Source of the DNA: Halichoerus grypus
Taxonomy: Eukaryota > Chordata > Mammalia > Carnivora > Phocidae
Reading direction: 5' to 3'
Assembly (NCBI RefSeq): GCF_964656455.1
Contig: NC_135718.1
Coordinates: 131,547,966-131,611,965 of the forward strand
DNA length: 64,000 bases
Part shown: piece by piece, positions 47,035 to 58,510 of the stretch
How positions within the stretch are numbered: position 1 is the stretch's first letter
Layout of the letters: each line of letters opens with the position of its first letter
The notes under the pieces: generated by a model
The model's database searches: none
What the model saw: only the letters and a program-made list of their open reading frames with translations
Told to the model about the DNA's origin: nothing
Position numbers and translations under genes: made by a program

Positions 47035-47250
47035 GAGGTTGCTAAATGTTGGGGGAGGGGAAAATAGGGAGTTGGTATTTAATGGGGACAGAGTTTCAGT
47101 TGAAGAAGAGGAAGACATTCTGGAGATGGATGGTGGTGATGGCTGCACAGCAAATGTGAACATAATTAATGCCACAGAACTGCACACTTAAAAAAATGGT
47201 TAAAATGGTAAAATTTATACTGTGTATATTTTACTACAATAAAAAACCGC
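47035..47250 (+). repeat. L1M 3'-end fragment
   Basis: ttggtatttaatggggacag, ctggagatggatggtggtga, tggctgcacagcaaatgtga, gccacagaactgcacactta and ttttactacaataaaaa are the L1M 3' end in forward orientation. Confidence 0.8.
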
Positions 47251-47377
47251 CTTGGCCTAGTTAGTGTTGTTTGACTCATCACTACTAACCGTTGTGTGCA
47301 CTCATGTGATATGCAGAGGCTCTAAACTGTCCAATTTTAAAAGGAAGATTGGGAAAACATTTCTGTTGTTGATGTTT

Positions 47378-47588
47378 ATTTATTTATTTATTTATTAAAA
47401 GATTTTATTTATTTATTTGACAGAGAGAGACACAGCAAGAGAGGGAACACAAGCAGGGAGAGTGGGAGAGGGAGAAGCAGGCTTCCCACTGAGCAGGGAG
47501 CCCGATGTGGGGCTCAATCCCAGGACCCTGGGATTGTGACCTGAGCTGAAGGCAGACGCTTAACGACTGAGCCACCCAGACGCCCTTA
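47378..47588 (-). repeat. CAN SINE with 12-bp target-site duplication
   Basis: aaaagattttatttatttat, gcaggcttcccactgagcag, gagccacccagacgccc. Flanks ttgttgatgttt (47366-47377) and ttgttgattttt (47589-47600). Confidence 0.94.
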
Positions 47589-48269
47589 TTGTTGATTTTT
47601 AAAAAAGACAATGAAGCAGCTACCCTTGGCTGTGTGAAGGCTTTAGAAGACGTGTATCAACGGCTGGGGATTCACCATCTACTGCTTGGTCAATAGCCTT
47701 AGCAAATATAGGTGGAAGTATCAGGAGACCAGGTTTTGAGTTCTACCCAGGGATGGATGACCTCTGTAGTAAGCCCCATGATGCCAGGTTACTAGACCAC
47801 ATTTCCAGAGAGGACAAGCTATTGCTGCTTCCTTCCTAATCATGAAAAGAGCAGAAGATACAGGTAACAGTGACAGAATATAAAGGAGAGACATTGAAAC
47901 CATGGCCTAGCTTTGTGGGCCACTCATGCCTCAGTATTTGCCATTGGGCTTCACTCATCAGTGACTGGGGATGGTCCTGGGATCCTGCCACTTGCTGACT
48001 GACACTGGTGGGTGTTGCTATGGGTTGGTTGAAGGGACAGGGACATGGACGTTGCCTGGTGGTTGTGTGTGTCACTAGGGCTCACAGGGGCCCTCTGTAA
48101 TCTTCTCACGAGCCTATGTGATCTCTGTAATTCTGTAACCCTGGTTATTGCACGTTCAGAGAGTGTGAGCTTACTGGGAGGTGATAGTCTTATTTTCTGT
48201 GTATTACCAAAGACCATCACACGTTTTCATTTGTAGTATGCCAAGAGATTCTGGCATCTGGATTATGGA

Positions 48270-48690
48270 AGCAATATTGAAAAAAATATTGCAATGGGAA
48301 GTGATATTTAGGAAAACCTTGCCAATTTACATTCTCACTGGGGAGCCTTGTCTTCACACTCTTTGGTCAGCCTTGGGCAATTAAAACTTTTGTTCCAGTA
48401 AAGTTTCCTCCTAAAAAGGTTTCATTAATTATGAAAAATGCCCTGTGGGCATTACATTGTGAACTCTTTTGTGGCTATCATAAATAATGGGGCAAAAACA
48501 CTTGTCAATATGGTAGAGCTGATTAGATAATGCATCTCTCCTTTGATTTTTGGTTGGTTTTCTGTTTTAATTTTTAAAGGAATAGCTATTGCTTTCTTAC
48601 AAAATGAGAAGTGCTCATTATAAAAAATCCAGGCGAAACTGAGAGGTACAAAGAAGTGAGCAGTGAATTGTTCCAACTCCCATTATACCA
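48270..48690 (-). repeat. Possible old L1 fragment
   Basis: ccttgccaatttacattctc, tcataaataatggggcaaaa and a later tccaggcgaaactgagagg resemble reverse L1 pieces; order and identity are uncertain. Confidence 0.35.
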
Positions 48691-48699
48691 AAAGAGTTC

Positions 48700-50065
48700 T
48701 TCATTCTTTCATTTAATGAGTATTCCTTGAGTGAGTGCTTATTATGTGTTAGGCACCAGGGATCAGCAAGGATTAAAGCAAAGCCATTACTGTCATGGGG
48801 CTTATGTTCCAGTGGAAGGATGAGATGATAAATAAATACCTAAATAGATTTATAAATGTCATGAAGAAAAATAAAATGGGGTAAGGACATAGAGGAGCTC
48901 TTTTAAGGTGGAATGACCACAAAGGCTACTCTAAGAAGGTGACATCTGGGCAGAGAACTGAGTGAAGTAAGGGAGTTAACCATGTGAATGTTGGGGAAGC
49001 ATGCTTCAAACCAAGGAAAGCATATGCAAAGGCCCTGAGGTGGGATTGTACTTGGCATGTTCTATGAACAGAGAGGTCAGTGTGGCTGGAGACCAGTGAG
49101 CAAGAGTGAACATAATGGAGAGACTGGTGAGATAGTCAGGGACTAGACCAGGGACTGAAGGCTTTAGAAATCCTTCAGCTTCTTTTTTCTCCAATGGGAA
49201 GCTGTTGGAGGCTGTTGAGCAGGGGATAGACTATAGACTGTAAAGCAGCAGGACCCTTAGGAAGGTCCCACAGTAATTCAGAATAAAATGATGCTGATTT
49301 AGATGAAGTTGGGAATGGTGGGAATGGTGAAGGGGATAAGAAATGGTTGGATGCTGGACACATTTTGAAGGTAGAGCTAATTAAGGATTTGCTCATGAAT
49401 TGGATTGGGAGTTTGAGAGAGAGAAAAGAGTCAGTACTAACTCTTAAGGTTTTTGGTCTGGCAGGTGAATGGGGGTGCTCTTAGTGAGATAGGGAACAGG
49501 GTGAGTATCAAGAACTGAGTTTGGGCATATTTAGTTCTAAGTACCTGTTAGCCATCCAAGAGGAAATATTAAGTCATTTATAGGAGGCAGGAGTTCAGGA
49601 AGCAGTCTAGACTGGAGATTCAAATTTGGGAAACACCAGACACAGAACTGGAAGAGATCTACTGAGAAGCAATTAGAGATGGAAACGAGGTCCTAGAACT
49701 GAGCCCAGGGAGCAATTAGAGGTTGGGAGGGAGGAGGAAGGTCCAGCGAAGGAGAATGAGAATGTGTGTCCAGGGGCATATCAGGAGAGGATGGTGTCTC
49801 AGGGCCAGGGAGTGAGCCCCTCTGTCCAGCTTGGTGGCGTGGAGTAAGCCACGTCCTGAGAACTGGTCGTGTTTGGCATTGTGGCGGTCATTCCTGCCAC
49901 CGCGAGAGTGGACAAACACTGGCTACAAGAGAAAAAAGGGAAGAGAGAAAGTGGAAGAAGGGAGTATGGACAAACCTTTCGAGTTTTCTTGTAAGGAGAA
50001 GGCAAGATGGAAAGAGCTCGGAAGGAGGGGGGAGATCAAGGGAAATGTGTGTGTGTGTGTGTGTT
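48700..50065 (-). repeat. Long, nearly continuous L2 LINE copy
   Basis: Follows reverse L2 from its 3' end (tcattctttcatttaatgag) through aatgggaagctgttggaggc, ggacacattttgaaggtaga, ctcttaaggtttttggtctg, gttagccatccaagaggaaa, ctagaactgagcccagggag to acctttcgagttttcttgta in the RT region, ending at (GT)n at 50047-50064. About 1.3 kb, one of the most complete L2 segments here; all frames are broken. Confidence 0.88.
50047..50064. repeat. (GT)9 microsatellite
   Basis: Uninterrupted GT dinucleotides at the end of the L2 copy. Confidence 0.95.
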
Positions 50066-51179
50066 TAGTAAGATGGGGGAAATATAGCCTGCTTGTTTGC
50101 TTATGGGAATGATCCAGTAGAGGGGAAAATGATAATACAAAACATAAGCATACGATTTTAGTGAGCAAGAACTAATTTTATAAGAATGGCATTAGGCCAT
50201 ATGTGCTTTAAAAATAAAAACAATTGAATTTAATTTTGCTTGAATTTAGCAGAAGAAAAAGAAATTGAAGTGAAGGTGAAGGAATTGCTGAATGCCTCAT
50301 AAGTGTTTCTTTGCCACAAAAGATCATAGCTCTTATAAGCTCTCCCAAAGGCTAAGAAAACGATTAGGAAGATCTTGAGGAGGCTGAAGTCATTATTAAT
50401 ATTTTAAACTATATTTTTAGCTCAGTCTTCACTTTGAGACAGATTGGCTGATCCCTTGCCTGGCAGGATTAGGTGATTCATATTCTTATACTTTCTTGTA
50501 CCTCTCTTCCCCATCTCCTAATTTTTGTAGTTTATCTGGTTTTTTGTTTTTTTTTTTTCCGTTGGCAGCATTACTAACACTTACATTCTGACCTGCACGC
50601 TCTCCTGTGTTTGTTCTTGGCACTGTATCTACCGCCTGTTCTTTTACCGCGGCATCTCTGTTCCTGTGGTTTTGTTTTGATTTATCTACTGGGTGCAGGA
50701 TTTCTGTTTCTCAGGAGGGGTTCATGGGTCTTTATAGGCTGAGATCTTTCAAATCTGCAAACGTTGGAGACTTTTTTACACTTGGACAGTGACTCAGCTT
50801 GCTGTACTATTCTTGAATCACAGTTATTCTTCCTGAGAATTTTTTTTAGAACATGGCTTCATCATCTTCAGGCCTCAGTCGTTGCTGTGGAGAAATCTGA
50901 CCCCTATTTTGTTAGAAGTGCTACTTTTCCTCCATTGATTCTTAAATGATTCTTTCTTTATCCTTGAAGTTCAAAAATGTAAACATCATATGTGTTGATA
51001 TTGACTGTTTGTGTACATTTCCTGGTATACAGTATACTTCTTCTACCTGCAGATTTAGTTCTTTCATTTTAAGGAAATAGATCTGTATTCTGTATTTGGT
51101 TACTTTTTCTGTCCTATTTATCTTCTTTTGTGTTTATTGTGAGTATCTTAAGCCTTTTTTAAAAAAATATGCCATTAAT
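50066..51179. other. Intronic sequence, nothing recognised
   Basis: T-rich runs only. 51481-51859, 54301-55059 and 55591-56509 are also unassigned. Confidence 0.5.
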
Positions 51180-51480
51180 TAGATTTAAAAAAACCTTTAT
51201 GAAAAATTTCAAACATACAGGAAAGTAGATAGAATAGTGTTATTGACTCCCATGTACCCATCACCCTGCTCAGCTCACAGCCAGGCTTGTTTTGTCTATA
51301 TCCCCCCACCCCTCCCACTCCCCTCCATCACTTTGAAGCAAATACCAGACATTATTCATCCTTGAATATTTCAGTACTTACCTCTAAGAGATAAGAACTT
51401 TTTTTAACTTAACCACTAATAAAGTTCATCTATTCTGTTTATAACCCATTTATTATATATATAATGACATTGCTTTGTTG
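51180..51480 (-). repeat. L1M 3' region fragment
   Basis: Reverse L1M: gaaaaatttcaaacatacag, gactcccatgtacccatcac, gaagcaaataccagacatta, atatttcagtacttacctct. Same type of region as at 20595-21125. Confidence 0.78.
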
Positions 51481-51859
51481 TATTGGATCAGCAGTTGTTT
51501 TGTTTTGTTTTGTTTTTGCTCCAAAGGTACGATGGGTGACTGTAGTTGCTGGGCCTCAAAATTAGGAAGGCGAAACCAAGGGGACAAGCCAGGGAACTCT
51601 CTCTGGTGCAGATGGTGGCACACTGGATTGGGCAGTCAAAGAAGTTGCATAGACGGGAAGTGCCCACTGGTTCCTTGGTGTTCTCTGAATTTCTAGTGTT
51701 CACGTGAACTGTGGAGGGAATGGGAGGAGGACCCAGAATGTACAGTTTCTTTTCCAGCAGGAAGTGAAACTTAGGCCTTTTCTGACTTAATAATAACCGT
51801 GAAGAAGGAGCTGAGTGGTGTGAAGGCTGTTCTAGTTCTGTTTTTGGTGGTCATGTGGT

Positions 51860-52260
51860 TTATTCTAGAGCTTTTTAATCTGCAGGTCGAGAAATCAGTA
51901 GGTCATAAAATGAAATTAGTGGGCCCTAACTAGCATTTAAAAAGACATTGAAGGGGCACCTGGGTGGCTCATTGGTTAAGCATCTACCTTCGGCCAGGTC
52001 ATGGTGCTGGGGTCCTGGGAAGGGCCCCGCATCGGGCTCCCTGCTCAGCAGGGAGCCTGCTTCTCCCTCTCCCACTCCCCCTGCTTGTGTTCCCTGTCTC
52101 TCATCAAATAAATAAATAAAATGTTTAAAAAAATAAAAAGACATGGAAAATATGAGTTTATGGCATGTACTAAGGATACGTAGTTCATGAAACTTCTGGT
52201 GTGTATGTATGTGTATGTTGGCTTATAAAAGTTTGGAAGCCACTAATTTATTCTATTTGA
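51860..52260 (+). repeat. Ancient interspersed repeat interrupted by a SINE
   Basis: aatctgcaggtcgagaaatc, gtgggccctaactagcattt and then, after the SINE, gttggcttataaaagtttgg. It resembles the repeat at 43020-43335; class uncertain. Confidence 0.4.
51953..52134 (+). repeat. CAN SINE with 14-bp target-site duplication
   Basis: ggggcacctgggtggctcat ... gagcctgcttctccctctcc ... aaataaataaataaaatg. Flanks aaaaagacattgaa (51939-51952) and aaaaagacatggaa (52135-52148). Confidence 0.95.
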
Positions 52261-52369
52261 TTCCTATGACTTTCTATACTTTCTTGTCCAGAAAGTTATA
52301 GGATTGAAGAGCCCATGAGACAGATTTGATTTATATGTTTAACAGAAATATATATAGTACAGTGTACTT

Positions 52370-52575
52370 GGAACTGTTCTAATTAGTTTACGAATATTAA
52401 CTCATTAAATCTCTAAGAGGGTATCATTATTGTGGAACCTTTACACATGGAGACTTTTGGCACAGAGCAGTTAAGTAACTTGCCCAGGATCACACAGCTA
52501 GTAAGTGGTGGAGCTGGTGTTTTGAGCCCAGCCAGACTGGTTTCCAAGCAGATTTTGCTCTGCTGCCTCTGCAGT
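52370..52575 (-). repeat. MIR SINE remnant
   Basis: aactcattaaatctctaaga, agttaagtaacttgcccagg, atcacacagctagtaagtgg, agctggtgttttgagccc: a well-preserved reverse MIR. Confidence 0.9.
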
Positions 52576-52839
52576 TGAAAGCGTCTCTAGGTGGGGGCAT
52601 GGACTTTTTCCTGCTATCGCCTTCAAGAAGAAATGAAAAAAGTTTTCCTACTCTACCCTCTGCACATATACTTAAACACTCAGAGCTAAGATAGCGCGAA
52701 TGAGGACTTTTATTTGTTAAATTGAAGAAATTCAGGGATCCCTTTTATTAACCAATCAACATTGCCAACCTAGAACTGTAGGATTCCGGGGTGAAAGACA
52801 ACCAGATGAGTCCCTAGCTCAGCCTAATACAAAGATGCA

Positions 52840-52979
52840 GGGGAGTGGTTAAGAGCACTGATTTTATAATTAAACACATCTGGTTCAAATCCTGTCGTGA
52901 TCTGTAACTATCTGGGTGACCTCAGGCAATCAATTAATCTCTGAACCTCAGTGGTCCTTCATTTGTAAAGTGGGAGGAG
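52840..52979 (+). repeat. MIR SINE remnant, cut by a SINE on its right
   Basis: agtggttaagagcactgatt, ctggttcaaatcctgtcgtg, aatctctgaacctcagtggt: forward MIR, its 5' and central part. Confidence 0.88.
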
Positions 52980-52994
52980 TCAACGTTGACTTTT

Positions 52995-53190
52995 TTTTTT
53001 TTTTTTTAAAGATTTTATTTATTTATTTGAGAGAGAGAATGAGAGAGAGCACATGAGAGGGGGGAGGGTCAGAGGGAGAAGCAGACTCCCTGCTGAGCAG
53101 GGAGCCCGATGCGGGACTCGATCCAGGGACTCCAGGATCATGACCTGAGCTGAAGGCAGTCGCTTAATCAACTGAGCCACCCAGGCGCCC
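52995..53190 (-). repeat. CAN SINE with perfect 15-bp target-site duplication, inside a MIR
   Basis: T-run, aaagattttatttatttat, gagcagggagcccgatgcgg, actgagccacccaggcgcc. Flanks tcaacgttgactttt at 52980-52994 and 53191-53205 are identical. Confidence 0.96.
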
Positions 53191-53249
53191 TCAACGTTGA
53201 CTTTTAATGGGAGAGTCATCGGGCACCAGGCACACAGTAAGCCCTTACA

Positions 53250-53400
53250 AGCTCCATTTTATAGAGAGTGAAACAGACTGACAGAGACTAAGTATCTTAT
53301 CCAGGGATACACCACTAGCTTGTGGCAGAGCTAGAGTTGAAGCTCTGGTCTTTCTGAATACAGAGTGCACTGTTAACCACTCTGCTTTCCTGCAAGCTTA
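53250..53400 (-). repeat. MIR SINE remnant, opposite orientation to its neighbours
   Basis: ccattttatagagagtgaaa, ctaagtatcttatccaggga, gcagagctagagttgaagct, ctgttaaccactctgctttc: reverse MIR. Confidence 0.8.
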
Positions 53401-53520
53401 CCCCACTGGGATGTTTTGAGGATTAAATGAGATCATGTACCTTTACACTTGAATGGTGACTTGACTTTCTATGAGCTTGTTTGGCTCATAGTAAGTACTT
53501 AAGAAATGGTTTCTGTGATC
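53400..53520 (+). repeat. MIR SINE 3' part
   Basis: tgaggattaaatgagatcat, then ctcatagtaagtacttaaga: the 3' half of a forward MIR, possibly the displaced end of the copy at 52840. Confidence 0.7.
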
Positions 53521-53699
53521 CCTACTGAATGTATAGGACGTGCCTGTCTGTAACTTTTGTGGAGGCAGTTAACCTTTCGAGAGAAAAGAAGCTGTAGTCA
53601 ACTACATCAGTTCTTAATACCAACCAATCACTTCATGTATATGTTGAGTTCTTGAAAAATAATTGGTTAGCTATTCTCAAGGATCTGCTAAGCAGAGAC

Positions 53700-53770
53700 T
53701 TCTACTGGAATAAGTTTCATCAAGGCAGAGACTGTCTATGCAGCATCTAGAACAGTGCCTGGTACATGGT
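53700..53770 (+). repeat. L2 3'-end fragment
   Basis: caaggcagagactgtctatg, agaacagtgcctggtacatg: terminal L2 phrase. Confidence 0.6.
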
Positions 53771-53774
53771 AGTG

Positions 53775-54300
53775 TCTTAGTTTGGGTTTCTTAGAAAATA
53801 GAGCCAGAGGCACAGGCTTCCACTTTATTTGGGAGAGCCATTCCAGGGAAGCAGGAATGGGGAGAAAAGGGAAGTGAGAAATGGCAGGGAGAGAGAGCAA
53901 ATATAAGGGACTGCTTGTAAAACTGGCGACAGCTTCATGAGAGGCTGATGGTTTGTCTCGTGGGACATCTTCAGAGAAACTAGGTGAAGCTGCTGCATCT
54001 CTGAGCAGTTCCCTGGGGAAAGGAGAGAGAAGATTCCATTTGCCCACTCCCATCTATTGGTTGAGGGTTGACTTCCTGGATTTCACCTCTCCTATGCTTC
54101 TTGGTCGCGTGGCTGGTGGCTGAGGAAGTCCTTCCCAACCTCAGGCCTCAGTGGCAACAAGGAGACCCTGGGGCGGGACGTGAGAGGCATGCTGCATGGG
54201 TGCAGGGCCGGGCGCTGTCGGGCTTGAAGGCCAAGGTACAGCCACGGTAGCTGGAGCAGCATGAGCGGTTCCAGCAGTTGTGTTCATCTTGGGTGACATA
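53775..54300. repeat. Possible unclassified old repeat
   Basis: tagtttgggtttcttagaaa, atagagccagaggcacagg and tttatttgggagagccattc recall a dispersed mammalian repeat, but I cannot name it. It also holds a CpG-rich part at about 54173-54270. Confidence 0.3.
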
Positions 54301-55059
54301 TAAACTGGGTCTGACGTAGTGGGACCTTGATAACGAGTGACTCCTAACTGCCGAAGTGAACAAACTCTGCCCTGCTCTATTTAAGTGCTTTGCAGTTACT
54401 GACACTTGTAGATCTCTCTTTCACTCTCAGTCTATTTTCCCCATCTCCTCTTCCTTTGCTTTCCACCTAAATGGGGGTCCCCAGGCCCAGGCTTACTCCT
54501 CATTCATTCTGCATGCTTTCTATGGGCAACTGTGTTCACTTTTCTAGTTAACTTCATACTTCTGTCTACCTGCTGCTGGCTCCTAAATGTCTGTTTCCAG
54601 ACTTGACCTCTCCTGGGAGCTCCAGACTGGAAAATAAAACTGCCTTTTCCAACAGGAAGTTCCACAGGCACTTCAAAGGCCAAGTGAATGTCTGGGTCCT
54701 TTGTAATCATCTTTGTTCCTCTTTCCAGCAACAAGTAGGTACGTGGTCCATGCTTGTTGAACTACACCTGGAATAACGTGCCGATACTGCATGCCAAGCT
54801 GGATCCTGCACAGAATGAAATAAACCTTCCAGAGCCAGCTCTCTAGGAATTTAGGATCTGGATTTTAATATTCATCTGGTTTGTTCTCAGTTCGACCGAC
54901 TGTGCTAGAGCTGGAACAGCATACAGTTGACCGTTGTCCATTACTGTAGTGGACATGTTTAAATTGACATTTGTTCTTTTGAGGTGTTGATTGGTAGGAG
55001 GTTGCTTGGGTTTTGACTCTGCTTGTGCTGTCCTTTTGCTTTTTAAGACCCTTACCTTG

Positions 55060-55101
55060 CTTTTTTCCCAGTTTACGGAGCCTTTTTCCCAGTTTACGGA
55101 G
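55060..55101 (+). repeat. 21-bp tandem duplication
   Basis: Unit cYtttttcccagtttacgga with final g occurs twice in a row (55060-55080 and 55081-55101, one mismatch), followed by the start of a third unit (cctttttgaac). Confidence 0.95.
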
Positions 55102-55179
55102 CCTTTTTGAACTGTGTTTGTATCTGATATGCATCTTGCTTTTCTACTCCCCTCCCTGCCCTCACCCCCCCCCACCCCA

Positions 55180-55590
55180 TACACTTCTGACTAAGAAGTG
55201 CTGCTCAAAGCCTCCTGAGCCAGATCTGCCCAATTCTGCCTCCTCACCTTTGCTGTAGTAGCCGCAGCCCTCCTTCCTCTGGTACCTTTCTGTCTCCGTA
55301 AATCCTCCCCAGCTCAAGGCCCTAAGACTAACCCAGGTCCACACTGGTTTATACTGATCTCCTCCTCTCTGAGCATCTCAAACATTATTTTGGCGCTTAG
55401 CACGCACAGGCTTATACTGTTGAATACTTTTGCATTTAGTCCCCTCCCTTTTTTCCCCAATTGGATTGTAAACTCCTTGAGAGTAAGATAGTACGTTATA
55501 TTTTCTTGTGTGGTCCAGTGATTCATTACTCAGACCTTTGCACAGAGACAGTGCAAGATAAATATTTGCTGGATTTGTTGGTTGATTACT
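55180..55590 (+). repeat. L2 LINE 3' part, decayed
   Basis: gctgctcaaagcctcctgag, ttggattgtaaactccttga, gacctttgcacagagacagt and aaatatttgctggatttgtt follow forward L2. Confidence 0.6.
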
Positions 55591-56509
55591 GTGGTCCTTG
55601 GGAACCGACTTCCAGTTTGCCTCCAGCAACGAATCAGGGCCATCAGGTGACATTTCCCAGAGGAGCTAGCTGTTGGTCATCTCATTGCAAATCTTTAGTT
55701 TGTAATACACGTTAATTCTAGACTTTGGACTTGAGGAATTTTGTTTCTGAAACATCTAAGGCAAGGCCTAGGAGCTAAAATTACTCCTTTGGCATTTGAT
55801 GTGGCAGCTTGTTCATTTGGGAACCTTTTGTCTTTGACTTTCTATTGAGTCACTTGAAAGACCCAAGGCGGCTTGCCAGAGCAATCGTGATGATTCAAGT
55901 TCATTGAGACATTCCCCTTTACACCCTCCTCCCCATAGGCTTTACGAGGTTGCTTTCTGTGTTCACTTGGGGGCTTGAAAGTTAATGGATGACTGAGTGT
56001 CCTTTGGAAACTCCTAGGACCATTTTTTCTTCTCTTCCTTCCCTGGTTTGTCTTGGTCTCCAGAGCTGTATGCGTTGTTTTTAGGTAGTGTGAAGTTAAT
56101 GCAAGGGGAGGAGAGGTCCTTTCTTTTGTAACTTTGGGATAATCCACTGCTCAGGGCAGACAGTTATGAAGATGGCCAAACTTAAAAGTACAACAGAAAG
56201 AACCGTAGTCAAAAGGAAAGCCAGGGAGACCAGAACTTCACTCCTGCCTTCTTCCTGCCAAGATAACTGCCTTACCTTTAAACCCAAAGATCTCTCTGAC
56301 CTGTCCTCTTTGCTCACCATTGCCTAGGGAGGGATAGTTTAGAATCACTGGCTTCAGGACCACTGGCTCTAAAGCGTGTATTATTACTAATGGTTAGAAT
56401 TGGTATGGGCAGGGATTTTCCACTCATGGAATTCTCCTGCTCATGGTGACTTCTGTACCGTTCAGCCTGGATTGCTCATTAATGCTCACTCCATCTCTTA
56501 ATTTAGAAG

Positions 56510-56830
56510 GCCTAGGAATCTATCCAGCAGACCTCCTCTGATCTTCCTTCAACTCTGTTTTCATCATGACACACACTTTTACCAGCTCCATTTCTGGCTG
56601 CATGAAATCCAAACTCCTCTGTTAGCTTTTGGAGCTGCTCCTCCCTATGCACCCTTATCTCTGACCAGGCCTCAGGGTACCCTTTGTTCTAGCTCATCCA
56701 TCCTCCTCACTACCTCACAGAGAGGCCATGTTCGAACATCCCCATTTCTTGGCTTACATCTTATCTTCCTCTGGAATATGATCTCCTCACCCTTCCATTT
56801 ACTGAAATTCTACCCATCCTAGGAATACTA
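56510..56830 (+). repeat. Probable L2 LINE remnant
   Basis: gaaatccaaactcctctgtt, atctctgaccaggcctcagg and gttctagctcatccatcctc resemble the forward L2 3' region, with much decay. Confidence 0.45.
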
Positions 56831-56884
56831 GTTCAGTCTTCTATATCCTCCCTTCTTCTCTCCCTCTTTCTCTCCCCTCCTTTC

Positions 56885-57010
56885 TTCCCTCCACGAATTT
56901 GAAGGCCTGCCAGATATTGTTCTGGGTCCCAGGAGTATGTTGGTGAACTGAAGAGACAAATTCTTCCTCTCGTGGAGTTTAGTTTTCATCAAGAAGCCTT
57001 GCTTTAGTCA
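56885..57010 (-). repeat. Possible L2 3'-end fragment
   Basis: ctgccagatattgttctggg, tcccaggagtatgttggtg and gacaaattcttcctctcgtg fit reverse L2. Confidence 0.45.
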
Positions 57011-57084
57011 TGTTAGTCCTCGCTACACTTTCAGAGTCCTCAAAACTTTTGCTAGTAGTATTTATTCTTAAATTCAAGTGTACA

Positions 57085-57280
57085 GGGGCGCCTGGGTGGC
57101 TCAGTCGGTAAGCGTCTGCCTTCAGCTCAGGTCATGATCCCAGGGTCCTGGGATCGAGCCCCCCATCGGGCTCCTTGCTCCACGGGAAGCCTGCTTCTCC
57201 CTCTGCCACTCCCCCTGCTTGCGTTCCCTCTCTTGCGGTGTATCTCTCTGTCAAATAAATAAAATCTTTAAAAAAAAAAA
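57085..57280 (+). repeat. CAN SINE with perfect target-site duplication
   Basis: ggggcgcctgggtggctcag ... gggatcgagccccccatcgg ... tctgtcaaataaataaaatc, A-tail. Flanks aattcaagtgtaca at 57071-57084 and 57281-57294 are identical. Confidence 0.96.
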
Positions 57281-57434
57281 AATTCAAGTGTACAGTATGC
57301 AGTACACACCGTATAATGTACAATAACATAAACATTTATGTAATACAGATATCTAGCACAAATATCTATTAAATAAATATCTAGCATAATTTATGTAGTC
57401 TATTAATACATAATTTTCGAGAAATGTATATTTT

Positions 57435-57525
57435 GATCCTATATTCACAATTAGATTGTAAGTTCCTTGAGTGTAGGGATCTTCATGCTTCTGAGCACTT
57501 CAGAATCCTTCACTTTATTCACGAA
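57435..57525 (+). repeat. L2 3'-end fragment
   Basis: ttagattgtaagttccttga, gtgtagggatcttcatgc: L2 terminal region. Confidence 0.55.
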
Positions 57526-57574
57526 GACTCCTTTGTTTCTAAGGAACCAAAAATCCAATGCAAACTATTTTAAG

Positions 57575-57870
57575 CAAAAAAGTGAATGAGTTGGCTTATG
57601 AGGCCAAAAGGGCCAGGGAGAGGGCTGGCCATGGCATCTGGCCATGACTCGATTCAAGGGCTCGAGTTTCCTTTTCCCATCTCTCAGCTCTGTTTTCTCC
57701 GGGTCAGCTCCATTCTCAAACAGGCTTTCCAGTCATGGTGGCAAGATGGCGGCAGCAGTCTCAGATTCGCATTGTCTTCAGGTCTTGGCCTGCAGGTAAA
57801 TCCACCATCTTTGGAGAGGGCAGAGGTGGAATCAGCTTTACCAAAAGCACATGGACTAAGAGTCAGGGAG
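57575..57870 (+). repeat. Unclassified interspersed repeat carrying a YY1 motif
   Basis: gccagggagagggctggcca, tctcagctctgttttctccg and caaacaggctttccagtcat match a repeat phrase common in mammalian genomes that I cannot name. AAGATGGCGGC at 57743-57753 is an exact YY1 consensus. Confidence 0.45.
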
Positions 57871-58369
57871 GATATAGATGCAGAGAAGGAGAAACGATAA
57901 GTATCTATCACATCTACATATTCTGGAAGCTTAGTAGCTATTGTTGGTTTGTTGTTTGGATTGACTCATGTCTAGTTCTATGTTGTATTTAATGGGGTAA
58001 AGTAACGATGAAAAAGGCCATCGGTCACTCTTCAAGGAAGAATATTTGCTGTTTTCTACTTTACCAAAAGTAGCTTGACAATGACCTTTTCTTGGAACAG
58101 TGACTACTCAGATGTAAGTGATAGTATCAGTCATTGAAAGAAGGGGTATAGCAGATGGATTGAAGCTGATATGTGTCTCCTTTTCCTCTCCTCTCGTATC
58201 ACTATGTGCATACCTCGTTTATTTCTGCTATTATTTCACCTTGTTTGGTATAGGTTTTTTCACTGGTTTCTTCCCTACTACTGAGCTAATTTTGAGGGAG
58301 GACTGCTGTCTTTCTATTCTCAGAGCACCTGCCAGGTACACAAATAAATTTTTCTGATAAGAATAAGTA

Positions 58370-58510
58370 AGAAAGGACATTGGCTTGGGAACCCAGTGAC
58401 CTGGGTTTCAGTCCTACCTCCGCAGCCAAATAGCTATGTGATCTCCGGCAATTCCTTTCCCTTCTCTGGGCTTTGGTTCTGTCATCCTTCCAACAAGGAT
58501 TTTTAAGGGC
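58370..58510 (+). repeat. MIR SINE remnant
   Basis: gacctgggtttcagtcctac, tatgtgatctccggcaattc, cttctctgggctttggttct: forward MIR. Confidence 0.75.

Noticed and set aside
47378..47420. Direct repeats of tttatttatt that resemble a repeat array
   Set aside because: This is the variable (TTTA)n tail of a reverse CAN SINE, not a CRISPR or other spaced array.
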